A DNA stretch of 64,000 nucleotides from Artemisia argyi (Eukaryota > Streptophyta > Magnoliopsida > Asterales > Asteraceae), in NCBI GenBank assembly GCA_030686995.1, contig CM060709.1, positions 14,971,360 to 15,035,359 on the forward strand, in the 5' to 3' direction. Positions 12,410-22,265 of the stretch are shown in pieces. Within the stretch, counting starts at the first letter, position 1. Each line of letters starts with the position of its first letter. The position numbers were made by a program, and so were the translations under genes. Under the pieces are notes generated by a model. The model saw only the letters and a list, made by a program, of their open reading frames with translations, had not been told where the DNA came from and made no database searches.

Positions 12410-12889
12410 TGTTGAACTTAAAGACCTTGATAGATCTTAATGAGCACTCTAGAATCGTTAGCAATGTTATTGTAATCAACAACACACTAATAGACAATCT
12501 CTGCAACTTGTATTTTTAAAGCGGAAATAAAACACAAGCTTTTAACTAAGAAATCTTGATCCTCTATGGATCTTTTATCATAATAATAACTCACTTAAAA
12601 AGTTGTTCAATACATAAACGTGTGTTCCTTTTATACACAAGGAACCCTAAACCGTTTCACAAGAAACGTATATTCTAAAACTTCTAATAGATATGCATTA
12701 TCACTTCCTAAATAAACTCATGCATATCCAAACTATATTACATAAAATACGGAATTACTAAATCCGCAGAAACTAATAAAGCTAAAACTTGTCTTCAGCA
12801 GATATACTACTTTAGCAGAAACGAACCCTTCAGCAGAATCTTTTCAGCAGAAATAGCAGCAGAATTCTGACTTCACAGAATTCCCAACA
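12410..12889 (-). repeat. COP-B1 3' LTR
   Basis: 480 bp, starting TGTTGAACTTAAAG and ending GAATTCCCAACA in plus-strand reading, and paired with 25084-25563. It carries several TTCAGCAGA motifs (12790-12870) and a TATAAAA box in minus orientation near 12630. Confidence 0.93.
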
Positions 12890-13688
12890 ATCCTCCCCTA
12901 ATCTTGAATTTGACCTGGTTAAGTTCAAGATTCTTGATAGATCTTCCAAATAACATACCAAGAGGATTGTAAGAGCACCAGCAAAGAATCATCTTTAGGA
13001 AAATCTCTATGATCAGCATATACTTGAAAGCTCCATTCTTTGCAGCAACAAATGACTTAAGGTACATCAAAACAAATGAGTTTCATACTATTCTCATCAC
13101 TTCCAGGTGTGTTAACTCCTGTGAGAGGTGAATCATTGAAAATAATGGATTTGATGTCTCTTTACCAATAGCCATCACTACTGGAGTAGCCAAGTGTTCA
13201 AAGGTACACTGATAACCACATGATTTTTAGCAAATCATCAGCTATAAACGGATTTGAGATGTCTTTACCTGTAGCCGTTTGCTCAGGACTAGCCAATTAT
13301 CTTGATGAAAATCATCTTGGTTAATTGATTACCAAATATGGTTTTCCACTGCCTTTACCACAAGCCATATACTTGTGGGCTAGCCAATTATTCAGAATCC
13401 ATAAATGGAAAAATCCATGGTCAATTGACAACCATTTCAACTACTCAGCAATAAAGCATGGGTGAGTTGAAAACCCTATGGTTTTGAGCAAACCATTACA
13501 GCTATCAACAGATTTGACTTGTCTTTACCAAAGCTGTACCCTTTGGACTAGTCAACTTTATGATGGAATAGTCAACATCAGGCAAGTTGATAACCAAACC
13601 TGCAGACAAATACTATACAACAACATTTTTTTATTTATTTATTTTTTTTTTATTTTTTTTTAACTAATAACTATATAACAAGATATCC
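12890..13688 (-). other. COP-B1 polypurine tract and 3' untranslated region
   Basis: On the minus strand AAGATTAGGGGAGGAT ends exactly at the 3' LTR and serves as the plus-strand primer. The rest lacks a gene. It holds a degenerate tandem repeat (about 13145-13610) in which TCTTTACC...AGCC...CTAGCCAA recurs at about 13158, 13264, 13352 and 13520, and a T-rich run at 13626-13660. The same arrangement is kept in COP-B2 at 27191-27993. Confidence 0.75.
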
Positions 13689-16600
13689 CTACTCAGATCC
13701 TGCTTTAGATGTCTTAATTCTTTGTTTGAAAACCTTCACCAAAGATTCAGCAAACAATTTAGTATTACCAGCTGGGTCAGGAGGTATTTCCAACTTCTGA
13801 TGTAACATTTTCTCCATCAATGAAACCTTCAAAGGATATTTGTTGATGATATCCATGATAAGCCTCAGACCAGTGGTAGTTTCCAACACATGAACATAAG
13901 ACATAGGATAGAACTTCCAACTGTGCACTTTCCATTTCTGATTGTTCTTCCATATATCATAACTTGCACCAGCAGGAGTAGAAGAATCAAACAAAACTTG
14001 AAGATCACCCAACAAGTACAATCCAGAACCCTCAGGAATATGAGTGGCATAATACTTAGTAACCAGCTCATATAGAGTGAGCAAATCTTGATAATTCACA
14101 AGATGTAGAATCTGCTGAAGAAAGGCAAATGATATGGAAGTCTTATCCAATCTATAAATAGTATGGATTTGACCATCTTTACTCAACTCCCAACTTACCA
14201 GCATAACTCTATTACCTTCTGGCCATTCATCAGATGATCCTTCTCTTAAAAACGAAGCATCAGAATCATTCACATTTATTAAACATTGTTTCCTTCTAGC
14301 CATTCTCTTGCCTCTCCTTCCAGGAATATAAATAGCAGCAGGAACTGAAGGTTCAGCAGAATCACCTTCTGCAGCCTCATTATCCACATTATCATCAGCA
14401 GAATCTTCAGAAGATTCAAGTGCAGCAGATGCATATTGTTCATCCATAGCCTTCCTTATCTGTTTGTTTCTGGCAGCTTGAATCTCTACTTCTCTTGTTT
14501 TCAATTCATGAAATCTGGCAAGGGCTTCTCTTTGTTCAGCTTCTTGATCTTCAACTAACTTTCTAGAAGTCTCCTCACCTAATCTTTCTTGCTCCAATTG
14601 TCTCCTAGTTCTCTTTCTAGTTGGAGCATCTGATGTTGTTACTTTAACTTTACCTTTATCCATAGAAACACCAGCAGAAGTATCAGGTAAAGATACATGT
14701 TCAGCAGCAACATGAATATTCTCAGATGCAACATTGGCAGTATTGACAAGAGAAATATTCTTTGAAGTATCCATTCCAGCTTTGACATTCCTAGCTTTGA
14801 TCTTATTGTAAATCTCAACTAGTTTGTCAAAAGGAAGACCCCACACATATTTCTTGGACCAAGCATTATTATACAAAGAACTACTCTGATTCTTCACAAA
14901 TGTTCTCATATACTCTGTTTGTTGTGCTTGAGTCATAGGTTTATCCCTTTTTGCTTTAGCTTTCACTTCATCAGCTGCTCTCTTTCTCATCTTCAGCATT
15001 TTTACAATCTCAGATTCATAGTCTTGTTCCTCTACTTTCTTACCAATAATGTCAGCAGTAACACTTGGATTTGTAAGCATCTGTCTTCCAATCATCTGCC
15101 AGTCAGACTCATCAAAGTCTAGAACTGCTGCATCCAATTCCTTTTGTCTGGCAATAGGTAAGGTAGAAACATATCTTTGAGTCTCTGAATCTAATTCTGC
15201 ATTGCACTGAACTTGTACTTCCTCAGCTAGATTTGCACTCTTCATATAATTTTCCCAGTCTTGGAGTAATTTACCCTGCTCATCTCTCTCTTCAGCAGTT
15301 ACAAGCTCATCTAAATCATCATGAAAGTCACCACCATGAGGAACATTATCAGCAGCAACATCAACATTATCCATCTGTACATCAGTCATAGGTTCATCAT
15401 GTACAGATTGAGCAATATCTTCAGATACTGGTATATTCTCAGAAGAATGATGTACAGGAGAATTCATATATTCTCTCCCTGCTACAAAGTATGTGTCTCC
15501 AAAGGTGTTTCCTTTGTCAGCAGGTTGAGCAGCAGTAACCCCACTAAATGCCTGTTTCTCCTGAAGTATATCAACAGCTTCAGACATCAGCACATCATTA
15601 GAACTACCAGATACTTTTGATGCTTCAGCAGCTTTCTTGGCCAAATACTGTCTTGTACTTCTTCTTTGAACTAGTATAATTGGCTTAGATGTAGGTGCTG
15701 CAGCAGCTGTAGATGGAGCAACCTTAGATTGTCTAGCAACTTCAGCTAGAATTTCAAGAGAATCCAAGTTAGTCTCCTTTGCTGCTTCAGTAGAATCCAA
15801 TCCATCTTTTCTTTCCATCTGCTGACTTAACTTTGACTCCAGATCTTTGACTTTGCTTTTCAAACTTTGAATTTCATTACCAAGTGTGATCTTGGTCTCA
15901 GCAAGTTCTTTCTGAAGATCTTCAGTCATTCTCATGTACCTGCAAAGAGAATCATATACAATGGTGAGAGTAATTGGGTTCTCAGCTCCACCAGCAGATT
16001 GCTCAGTGGTATGAGGAGCTTCATTGAACCCAGCAGGATAAACAGACTCATGTACAACATTAGGAGAACCTACATTGATTTGTTCTCCCATTGAATTTGG
16101 TGAAGGCAATCTAGTATCAGGTTCAAAAGTCTGTAAGTCATCTTCAAACTCATGAATTTGCTCAATTGGAGCAACCTGAACTGGTGAAATGGTAGGACTT
16201 TGTACAGGGGTAGGTGGTGGTAAGTCAGTAGAATCAGGCAAAGGTTCAGCAGTTGTGGCTGGTAACTCTTCCATTACCACTGAAGGATTACCATCAGCAG
16301 CAACACCAGAAGATGATGGATTACCATCATCAGCAGCATTAGAAGTAGTCACGTTACCAGCATTATCATCCTCAACTTCATTGGTATTGCCTTGAGGCAA
16401 CATAGCTTCCAACACAGGGTAATGATTCCCAGTGTAATTAGTTTTCATTGAGGCAAACAACTTAGAACCTAGACTTTTAATGGGTATATGGGTTGTATTC
16501 TCAGTGGTTATGTCTAATATTATTTGTAAAAATCTAGGATACATGAGAAACTTATGTTGTTCCTTATCTATATTTTCTAGCATATTTTCAAAAATAAACT

Positions 16601-17114
16601 TAGAAAAATTATAAGTTTCACCCTGAGAAAGACAAACAATACCACAACCTAGTTGCAAAGAGAACTGATTCCATCCTCCACACTTGTTGCTCATACATTG
16701 AAGTAGCAAATGCACCAAATACCTCCACTTCGGACAGAATTGATTCTTGTGCCATTTGGATGTGTCAGTACTTTGATAACCAGCTTTTCTCAGCCCAGCA
16801 AGAATATCGGCAGTGTTGGAATGATACACACCATTTTCATCATCCAACTTAAGCTTTGTCCTTATCAACCCTTCTGTCACCACATACTCTACACCATCCA
16901 CTTCAGCTACAATTTCTGCAGCAGATCTCTTGGTAGCAGTTGCCCAAAATTGCTTCACCAGGGATTCACACACCAAATTGGGACAATAAGTCAAAGCATA
17001 ATTTATCTTTGACCTTTGAATAAACTCCACCATCAAATCAAATTCTTCATGTCCCTTCTTTGTTTTCAGAACAGCAAATTTGTTATGATCACCCTTCAAT
17101 TCAAGTTGAGCCAT
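13689..17114 (-). CDS. COP-B1 accessory protein, 1,141 aa, downstream of pol
   Basis: A complete, uninterrupted frame lies between pol and the 3' LTR, on the same strand as pol. The N-terminal 210 residues contain ALTYCPNL, KQFWATA, a VDG and TEGL stretch, and FLMYPRF. I remember this pattern from proteins predicted inside Asteraceae copia elements, close to the 'putative plant transposon protein' group. The middle (about 240-380) is rich in P, S and T. Coiled-coil stretches are likely near 395-450 and 860-930. The C-terminal 200 residues hold a second conserved part (WKVHSWKFYPMSYVHVL). I see no signal peptide or membrane segment, so it does not look like an envelope although it occupies the env position. 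Its function is unknown. Its own leader and the divergent interval upstream suggest separate transcription. COP-B2 keeps a broken copy. Confidence 0.75.
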   Translation of the reverse strand: MAQLELKGDHNKFAVLKTKKGHEEFDLMVEFIQRSKINYALTYCPNLVCESLVKQFWATATKRSAAEIVAEVDGVEYVVTEGLIRTKLKLDDENGVYHSNTADILAGLRKAGYQSTDTSKWHKNQFCPKWRYLVHLLLQCMSNKCGGWNQFSLQLGCGIVCLSQGETYNFSKFIFENMLENIDKEQHKFLMYPRFLQIILDITTENTTHIPIKSLGSKLFASMKTNYTGNHYPVLEAMLPQGNTNEVEDDNAGNVTTSNAADDGNPSSSGVAADGNPSVVMEELPATTAEPLPDSTDLPPPTPVQSPTISPVQVAPIEQIHEFEDDLQTFEPDTRLPSPNSMGEQINVGSPNVVHESVYPAGFNEAPHTTEQSAGGAENPITLTIVYDSLCRYMRMTEDLQKELAETKITLGNEIQSLKSKVKDLESKLSQQMERKDGLDSTEAAKETNLDSLEILAEVARQSKVAPSTAAAAPTSKPIILVQRRSTRQYLAKKAAEASKVSGSSNDVLMSEAVDILQEKQAFSGVTAAQPADKGNTFGDTYFVAGREYMNSPVHHSSENIPVSEDIAQSVHDEPMTDVQMDNVDVAADNVPHGGDFHDDLDELVTAEERDEQGKLLQDWENYMKSANLAEEVQVQCNAELDSETQRYVSTLPIARQKELDAAVLDFDESDWQMIGRQMLTNPSVTADIIGKKVEEQDYESEIVKMLKMRKRAADEVKAKAKRDKPMTQAQQTEYMRTFVKNQSSSLYNNAWSKKYVWGLPFDKLVEIYNKIKARNVKAGMDTSKNISLVNTANVASENIHVAAEHVSLPDTSAGVSMDKGKVKVTTSDAPTRKRTRRQLEQERLGEETSRKLVEDQEAEQREALARFHELKTREVEIQAARNKQIRKAMDEQYASAALESSEDSADDNVDNEAAEGDSAEPSVPAAIYIPGRRGKRMARRKQCLINVNDSDASFLREGSSDEWPEGNRVMLVSWELSKDGQIHTIYRLDKTSISFAFLQQILHLVNYQDLLTLYELVTKYYATHIPEGSGLYLLGDLQVLFDSSTPAGASYDIWKNNQKWKVHSWKFYPMSYVHVLETTTGLRLIMDIINKYPLKVSLMEKMLHQKLEIPPDPAGNTKLFAESLVKVFKQRIKTSKAGSE

Positions 17115-17549
17115 TTGATTGAATGTGTGTGAGAGGGTTATGAATTGCTCCAGAGAATAATGGGATTACTTGAAGTGTTAATCGAATAATCTTTGATTCG
17201 AAAAGATATGCACAATGAGTTAAATTTGGAAGTTACCCAATCGTGGTCTAAAATATCAGAACAGCTTATTGACCAAGTCTGACACAACTTCTGAATTTGA
17301 AAATTAACCTTTCAGCAGCAATGAAAGTCAAACCTGCTGAAGAGTAGTCAAACTTCAGCAGAATCAACCAATGGTAAAAATATCTTCGGTCAATATCTTT
17401 ATTTTACTGTGCCATCCAACTCGCATTAACTTTCGTAATCCCCAAATTTTCCTTATTTAATCATCCCAAATTACACATCTCATTCATCAAATTTCCCAAA
17501 TTAACTCTCAAACCCTAATTACAAATATCCCCAATTCAGCAATCAACAC
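17115..17549. promoter_or_regulatory. COP-B1 divergent promoter-like interval
   Basis: These 435 bp separate two head-to-head start codons. Four W-box hexamers TTGAC[C/T] lie at 17269-17274, 17326-17331, 17347-17352 and 17388-17393, the last three on the minus strand. Three TTCAGCAG/CTGCTGAA motifs at about 17311-17362 are shared with the LTR. A TTATTTAA box (near 17452) and AAACCCTAA in the leader (17510-17518) face the plus-strand gene. All four W-boxes are kept in COP-B2. W-boxes are bound by WRKY factors, typically in stress responses. Promoter activity is inferred. Confidence 0.55.
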
Positions 17550-17978
17550 ATGTCTTCCAACCCAAAAAGTTCAGATGCAAATTCCTCTTCTTCATCAGCA
17601 GAAGAAGATGTGCCACCATATCCAAGGGGGCTGGAAGGTTCAGCATTTGAAAAAGCTTTGGAGGAGCGCCGGGAAGCAGAAGAGAGACGGTGGAATGCTC
17701 ATTTGAAGAGTTACTCCAGCCATGTGTCCAATCCTGCTGAGAGAGAGCATGTCTCTCCCTTCATCTATACCTCTGATGAAGACTCCTCAGAGAAAGATCA
17801 TGAAGAACCAATCTTTCTCCCTCCTTCCACACCAGAGAGATCCCAACCAAGATCAAGTAAAGGGGATCCATCTCTTTCAACATCACAGAATGTGGTGTTG
17901 AATCTTCCACATCAAGAACATATTGGACAAAGCAAGAAGTCTGAGATCACACATAAGGGAAAGGAGAAGATGAAGTAG
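17550..17978 (+). CDS. COP-B1 small antisense protein, 142 aa
   Basis: This is an acidic, serine-rich frame running opposite to the rest of the element. It begins MSSNPKSSD, has a polyserine stretch, a charged helix-like part (residues about 33-55) and a basic lysine-rich end. There is no known domain. A plant-like leader precedes it, and TGTAA repeats resembling a polyadenylation region follow at 18179-18222. COP-B2 keeps it open (31851-32300) with an in-frame 24-bp difference, but many of the differences I read are amino-acid changes, so protein-level selection is not evident. It could also be a non-coding transcript. Confidence 0.45.
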   Translation: MSSNPKSSDANSSSSSAEEDVPPYPRGLEGSAFEKALEERREAEERRWNAHLKSYSSHVSNPAEREHVSPFIYTSDEDSSEKDHEEPIFLPPSTPERSQPRSSKGDPSLSTSQNVVLNLPHQEHIGQSKKSEITHKGKEKMK

Positions 17979-18180
17979 GTGACTGAGGGATGTAACCATG
18001 AGGCAAAGTTCTTGAGTATCCTCTTGGCTTTAATTCATGAGCATCTTCCCAATCCTCCTTCTCTTCTTTTTCCATTTTCAGCTTCAGCTTCTTCATTGTA
18101 CTTGTCATAGCCTCAAGTATTTTGTAATAATTGATAGAAGCTAGTAGTACTGAGTTAGCTAATAGTTTAGGAATGGTCAT
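17947..18180 (-). CDS. COP-B1 conserved 77-aa frame, tail-overlapping the antisense gene
   Basis: A small frame on the element's sense strand starts MTIPKLLANS and has a lysine/glutamate-rich middle. It overlaps the last 32 bases of the antisense gene tail to tail. COP-B2 keeps it with only two amino-acid differences, and the nucleotide sequence here is better conserved than the neighbouring antisense frame. The constraint may be on a protein, on the antisense 3' untranslated region, or simply reflect chance. No function is recognisable. Confidence 0.35.
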   Translation of the reverse strand: MTIPKLLANSVLLASINYYKILEAMTSTMKKLKLKMEKEEKEDWEDAHELKPRGYSRTLPHGYIPQSPTSSSPFPYV

Positions 18181-18561
18181 TGTAACTCATTTGTAATCTC
18201 GAATGTAAGCTGTAACTTGTTTCTATGAATGGATGAAAAGATCCTCTTTTGAGTTAATTCAATGTATCAGACCTTCAGCATTATTCCTTTAATCAGTAGA
18301 AACCACATTCAGCATATTGACCACATTCTTTGACTTTAGCTTTTGGTGACATTGATCTTGGGACTTACATACTCAATTCATCTGCAACCTAACCATCAAC
18401 CAAACAAATACAACAAACTACTTGTACAATGTTATATGGTTAGTGTTAGAAAAACATAACATATACAACTTCTACAAAAATATACAAAGTTTATACAGAT
18501 ATCATCCTCCCCTGAGGCATATGCCTCCCCTGAGGCTTATGCCTCCCCTTAAACTTTGCAG
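18181..18561. other. COP-B1 spacer: poly(A)-like motifs and triple purine tract
   Basis: At the left end TGTAA occurs four times within 45 bp (18179-18222) on the plus strand, followed by an A-rich stretch; this looks like a plant 3'-end signal for the antisense gene. At the right end, just downstream of the pol stop, AGGGGAGG (minus strand) occurs three times at 18-bp spacing (18506-18513, 18524-18531, 18542-18549), separated by GAGGCATATGCCTC-type palindromes. COP-B2 has one unit fewer. Confidence 0.5.
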
Positions 18562-21500
18562 TTAAGGGTTTAACATGCCAATATGGACCACCAAATATTG
18601 AAACCTTGGTCCATCAAATGCCTTGGTTAATAAATCTGCCACATTTTTATTTGTGTGAATTTTGACCACTTTAACCAAATGTTTTTCATAAGCATCCCTG
18701 ATAAAATGATGTCTTATTTCAATATGTTTGGTTCTATTATGAAAAACTGGATTTTTGACAATACAAATGGTACTCTGATTGTCAATGAAAATGGTAGTGT
18801 TCATGAAGTTATACCCATAATCCAGTAATTGATTCTGAATCCATAGAACCTGACCACAACAATTGGCAGCAGCAACGTACTCTGCTTCAGTAGTAGAGGT
18901 AGCAACTATTGTCTGTTTCTTGCATTGCCAAGAAATCAGTCTTCTTCCAAGAAATTGACAACCTCCAGTGGTGGATCTTCTATCCAGATTGGCCCCAGCA
19001 TAGTCACTATCACTGTAAGCTGCTAGCTGAAATGGAGACTCTTTGGGATACCAAAGACCTAAGTTTGGTTGGCCTTTCAGATATTTAAAAATCTTCTTGA
19101 CAGCATTCATATGAGAAGTAAGGGGAGTGACTTGGTGTCTGGAACATGCACTCACAGCAAATGTAATGTCAGGCCTTGAGGCAGTCAAGTACGTCAAAGA
19201 ACCAATCATAGATCTGTACAAATGGACATTCACAGGGAGATCAGGAGTAAGATTGGTCTTAGTTTTGGGAGCCTCATATGGAGTAGTGGCAGTCCTGACA
19301 TTTTCCATGGCAAACTTGGACAACATATCTCTGACATATTTCTCCTGATGTATGAAGATCCCATCAGGTTTCTGCTGAACTTGTAACCCCAGAAAGAAAG
19401 TGAGTTCTCCCATGTCACTCATCTGGAATTCTCCCTTCATTAAATCCTCAAATTCTCTACACCAGGCTTCTTTGGTAGAACCAAAGATAATGTCATCCAC
19501 ATACACCTGCACAAGTATAATATCCCTAGAATCTTTCTTCAGGAATAAAGTCTTGTCAATGGTACCTCTTCTGTAGCCATTCTTCAGCAGAAATGTGGAG
19601 AGTCTAGCATACCAAGCTCTGGGAGCTTGATGAAGGCCATAGAGAGCTTTAACAACCTTGTACACATACTCAGGATGATCAGGGTCTTCAAATCCCTTGG
19701 GTTGAGTCACATAAACCTCCTCCTCAATCTCTCCATACAAGAAAGCACCTTTAACATCCATCTGATAAACCATAAAGCCCATATAAGAGGCATAGGCCAA
19801 AAATATGCGAATAGCTTCAACTCTGGCCACAGGTGCAAAGACCTCATCATAGTCAATGCCTTCCTCTTGTCGAAAACCTTGAGCCACTAGTCTTGCTTTG
19901 TTCTTCACCACAATACCCCTGGCATCTCTTTTATTCTTCAAAATCCATTTAGTCCCAATGGCATATTTCCCATCAGGAAGAGGAACTAGAATCCAAACCT
20001 GCTGATTCTTGAATTGCAGCATCTCTTCTTGCATAGCCTCAAGCCAACTTGAATCAGCCAGTGCTTGAGGAACACTAGTTGGTTCAATTTGAGAAAGAAA
20101 GCATGCAAATAAACAATGTTTGAAGTCTGTGTGATTGTTCCTCTTTTGATTGTAAATATAAGAGATAAAAGCAACTTCTCCATATTTGGTATTTTTGACT
20201 GTGCTTCTTGTTCGAACAGGGTCATGAGGATCACCAATAATCTTTGATAGAGGATGAGCATTGTGAATCCTTTTGGTAGTATGGGGTGGAACATCAATGT
20301 TGGCATCAATGTTGGTGATAGTTGGCTCAAACTCAGTATCATATGAGGCTGAGTTAAACAAGCCAGGCTTTGGTTGATGATTTCCAAGATCAGAGGGACT
20401 TGGAAATCTGGTAAAGGGCTTAGCAAAGTCTGCAGAGACTGCAGTAGAGATGGGAGATGGAACAGCAGCAGAATCAGCATCTTGAACATCATCAGTGGAA
20501 ACAGGTGTGCCTTCAGCAGAATCCTTGTTGCCACTGACTGCTTGTGCTGATTGATGTAGGAGAGCCTCAGTTTCTTGTGTAACCTTGTTATTGAGTTTCT
20601 GAGCTTCCTGAGTAGCAGCATGTTCCTGCTTCTTCAATCTTGCAAGATCTTCTGCATAATGTGACTTATCATCTTGTTCAGCAGCAGAGTGATTACCTAC
20701 AAAATGGTTAGATGGAAAAGATGGTACAACAAAAGTATTCTCTTCTGGCTCAGACTCACATTCTGAGTCATCATCCATGGAACCTGCAGGGTTAGAACTT
20801 GGATCTTTGACACCTGCATCAGGATTAGAAGCATGCCTAGTATAACCCAAATAATCAGTCAAATAATCTAGGTCAAAATACCAAGAGTGGCCTTGTCCCT
20901 GAATATTAGGCTGATCTTCTAGAAACCTCAGATTAAGAGTCTCTTCAATCTTTTTAGCATTCAGATTATATACTCTGTAGGCCTTGCTATGAGCTGAATA
21001 CCCAACTATATATCCCTCATCAGCCTTCCCATCAAATTTACCCAGAATATCAGCAGTATTCAGAATAGTCACCTTGCATCCAAAAGGCTTAAGGTAATGA
21101 ATGTGTGGAACTTTCCCAGTGAGAAGTTCATAAGGTGTCTTGACATGTAGTCTAGTGATGGATACCCTGTTCAAGACATGGCATGCAGTGCTTACTGCTT
21201 CAGTCCAGAACATAGTGGGGAGTTTAGAGTCTGCAAGCATTGATCTAGCAGCCTCAATGAGGGTTCTATTTTTTCTTTCAGCAACTCCATTTTGTTGTGG
21301 AGTCCTTGGAGTACTATAGTCCCTTTTAATCCCTTTAGACTTACAGAATTCTATGAAAACCACATTTTTGAATTCTGTACCATTGTCACACCTAATTCCT
21401 TTAACCTTTTTATTCAGCTGATTCTCAACTAAGGTAATGAATTCTTTCAGGATTGGAGTTGTTTCATCCTTAGTCTTGAGAAAGAACACCCAGCAAAACC

Positions 21501-22221
21501 TGCTATGATCATCAGTAATAACTAGGCAGAAGTACTTGTGATCAAGACTTCTAATGGGGGTTGGACCAAAGAGATCCATGTGTAGCAACTGAAGAGGTTC
21601 TGAAATGTTGCTCACTGCTTGAACTGATTTGTAAGAGGCTCTGTGTTGTTTACCCTTGTTACAAGCAATACAATTGTGCTCATTGGTGAAGAGTTTAGAA
21701 GGGAGGCCCTTAACAAGACCAAGTTTAGATAACTTGTTTATGGTCTTGTAATTCACATGTGCCATTCTTCTATGCCATTTGTTAGATTCATCCAGGGAAG
21801 CTTTGGCTACCAAACATGTTAGATCACCTTCAGGCTGTACTTCATTCAGATTGAATGTGTACAAATTGAAGGTCCTTGGAACTCTCAGCAATACTGTGGT
21901 GTCTTCTGGGAGTTTGAAGTCCTTGGAGAGTACAAGACACTCATCTTCAGAGAAGTAAACCTTATGTTTAGTGTCACAAATTTGTGATACTGAGATAAGA
22001 TTAAAATTCTCCAGTTCCTTCACATAGTAAACATTTTCAAAGTCTAACAAGGGTGTCCTGATGGTTCCTTTCCCTGTAATCTTGCCATCTCCACCTCCAA
22101 AAGTGACAGTGCCCCCTCCTTCAATTGGTTCAAAGTCATGCATCTTATCCTTGTTTCCAGACATACTTCTTGAACAACCACTATCTACAATTCCAACTTC
22201 AGTACTTTTTAAAGGATGTTC
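18562..22221 (-). CDS. pol: COP-B1 pol: protease, integrase, reverse transcriptase, RNase H
   Basis: This is an uninterrupted copia-type polyprotein. I extended the frame to the codon after an upstream TAG because the protease motif DSG (22185-22177) lies before the first ATG (22164). Counting from that ATG: zinc-binding pre-integrase region about 130-175; integrase catalytic D197, D260 and E296; a Pro/Ser/Glu-rich linker about 440-620; reverse transcriptase from about 700 with D803 and YVDD 888-891; RNase H from about 1050 (SDSDYAG, EAEY, DNQS). Integrase before reverse transcriptase places it in Ty1/copia. All catalytic residues I looked for are present, so it may be functional. How it is expressed from a frame separate from gag is unclear. 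Confidence 0.93.
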   Translation of the reverse strand, partial: EHPLKSTEVGIVDSGCSRSMSGNKDKMHDFEPIEGGGTVTFGGGDGKITGKGTIRTPLLDFENVYYVKELENFNLISVSQICDTKHKVYFSEDECLVLSKDFKLPEDTTVLLRVPRTFNLYTFNLNEVQPEGDLTCLVAKASLDESNKWHRRMAHVNYKTINKLSKLGLVKGLPSKLFTNEHNCIACNKGKQHRASYKSVQAVSNISEPLQLLHMDLFGPTPIRSLDHKYFCLVITDDHSRFCWVFFLKTKDETTPILKEFITLVENQLNKKVKGIRCDNGTEFKNVVFIEFCKSKGIKRDYSTPRTPQQNGVAERKNRTLIEAARSMLADSKLPTMFWTEAVSTACHVLNRVSITRLHVKTPYELLTGKVPHIHYLKPFGCKVTILNTADILGKFDGKADEGYIVGYSAHSKAYRVYNLNAKKIEETLNLRFLEDQPNIQGQGHSWYFDLDYLTDYLGYTRHASNPDAGVKDPSSNPAGSMDDDSECESEPEENTFVVPSFPSNHFVGNHSAAEQDDKSHYAEDLARLKKQEHAATQEAQKLNNKVTQETEALLHQSAQAVSGNKDSAEGTPVSTDDVQDADSAAVPSPISTAVSADFAKPFTRFPSPSDLGNHQPKPGLFNSASYDTEFEPTITNIDANIDVPPHTTKRIHNAHPLSKIIGDPHDPVRTRSTVKNTKYGEVAFISYIYNQKRNNHTDFKHCLFACFLSQIEPTSVPQALADSSWLEAMQEEMLQFKNQQVWILVPLPDGKYAIGTKWILKNKRDARGIVVKNKARLVAQGFRQEEGIDYDEVFAPVARVEAIRIFLAYASYMGFMVYQMDVKGAFLYGEIEEEVYVTQPKGFEDPDHPEYVYKVVKALYGLHQAPRAWYARLSTFLLKNGYRRGTIDKTLFLKKDSRDIILVQVYVDDIIFGSTKEAWCREFEDLMKGEFQMSDMGELTFFLGLQVQQKPDGIFIHQEKYVRDMLSKFAMENVRTATTPYEAPKTKTNLTPDLPVNVHLYRSMIGSLTYLTASRPDITFAVSACSRHQVTPLTSHMNAVKKIFKYLKGQPNLGLWYPKESPFQLAAYSDSDYAGANLDRRSTTGGCQFLGRRLISWQCKKQTIVATSTTEAEYVAAANCCGQVLWIQNQLLDYGYNFMNTTIFIDNQSTICIVKNPVFHNRTKHIEIRHHFIRDAYEKHLVKVVKIHTNKNVADLLTKAFDGPRFQYLVVHIGMLNP

Positions 22222-22265
22222 CTACAATAACAACAAAATATACAGAATTAGTACACATTGGAGAC
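22222..22265 (-). promoter_or_regulatory. COP-B1 gag-pol junction with 3'-splice-like sequence
   Basis: The gag frame stops at 22268-22266 and the pol frame opens at 22221 in another phase, so these 44 bases belong to neither. On the minus strand they read TACTAAT, a T-rich run and then TTGTAG, matching a branch point, pyrimidine-rich stretch and 3' splice site. I could not find an obvious in-frame donor within the gag end. Splicing or frameshifting are both possible. Confidence 0.4.

Noticed and set aside
13689..17114. Envelope-like protein for the 1,141-aa frame
   Set aside because: The position fits, but I see no signal peptide, transmembrane segment or fusion motif.
19986..20621. 211-codon minus-strand frame inside COP-B1 pol
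   Set aside because: It is an alternative frame within the low-complexity linker of pol; leucine/serine-rich, with no start context or domain.
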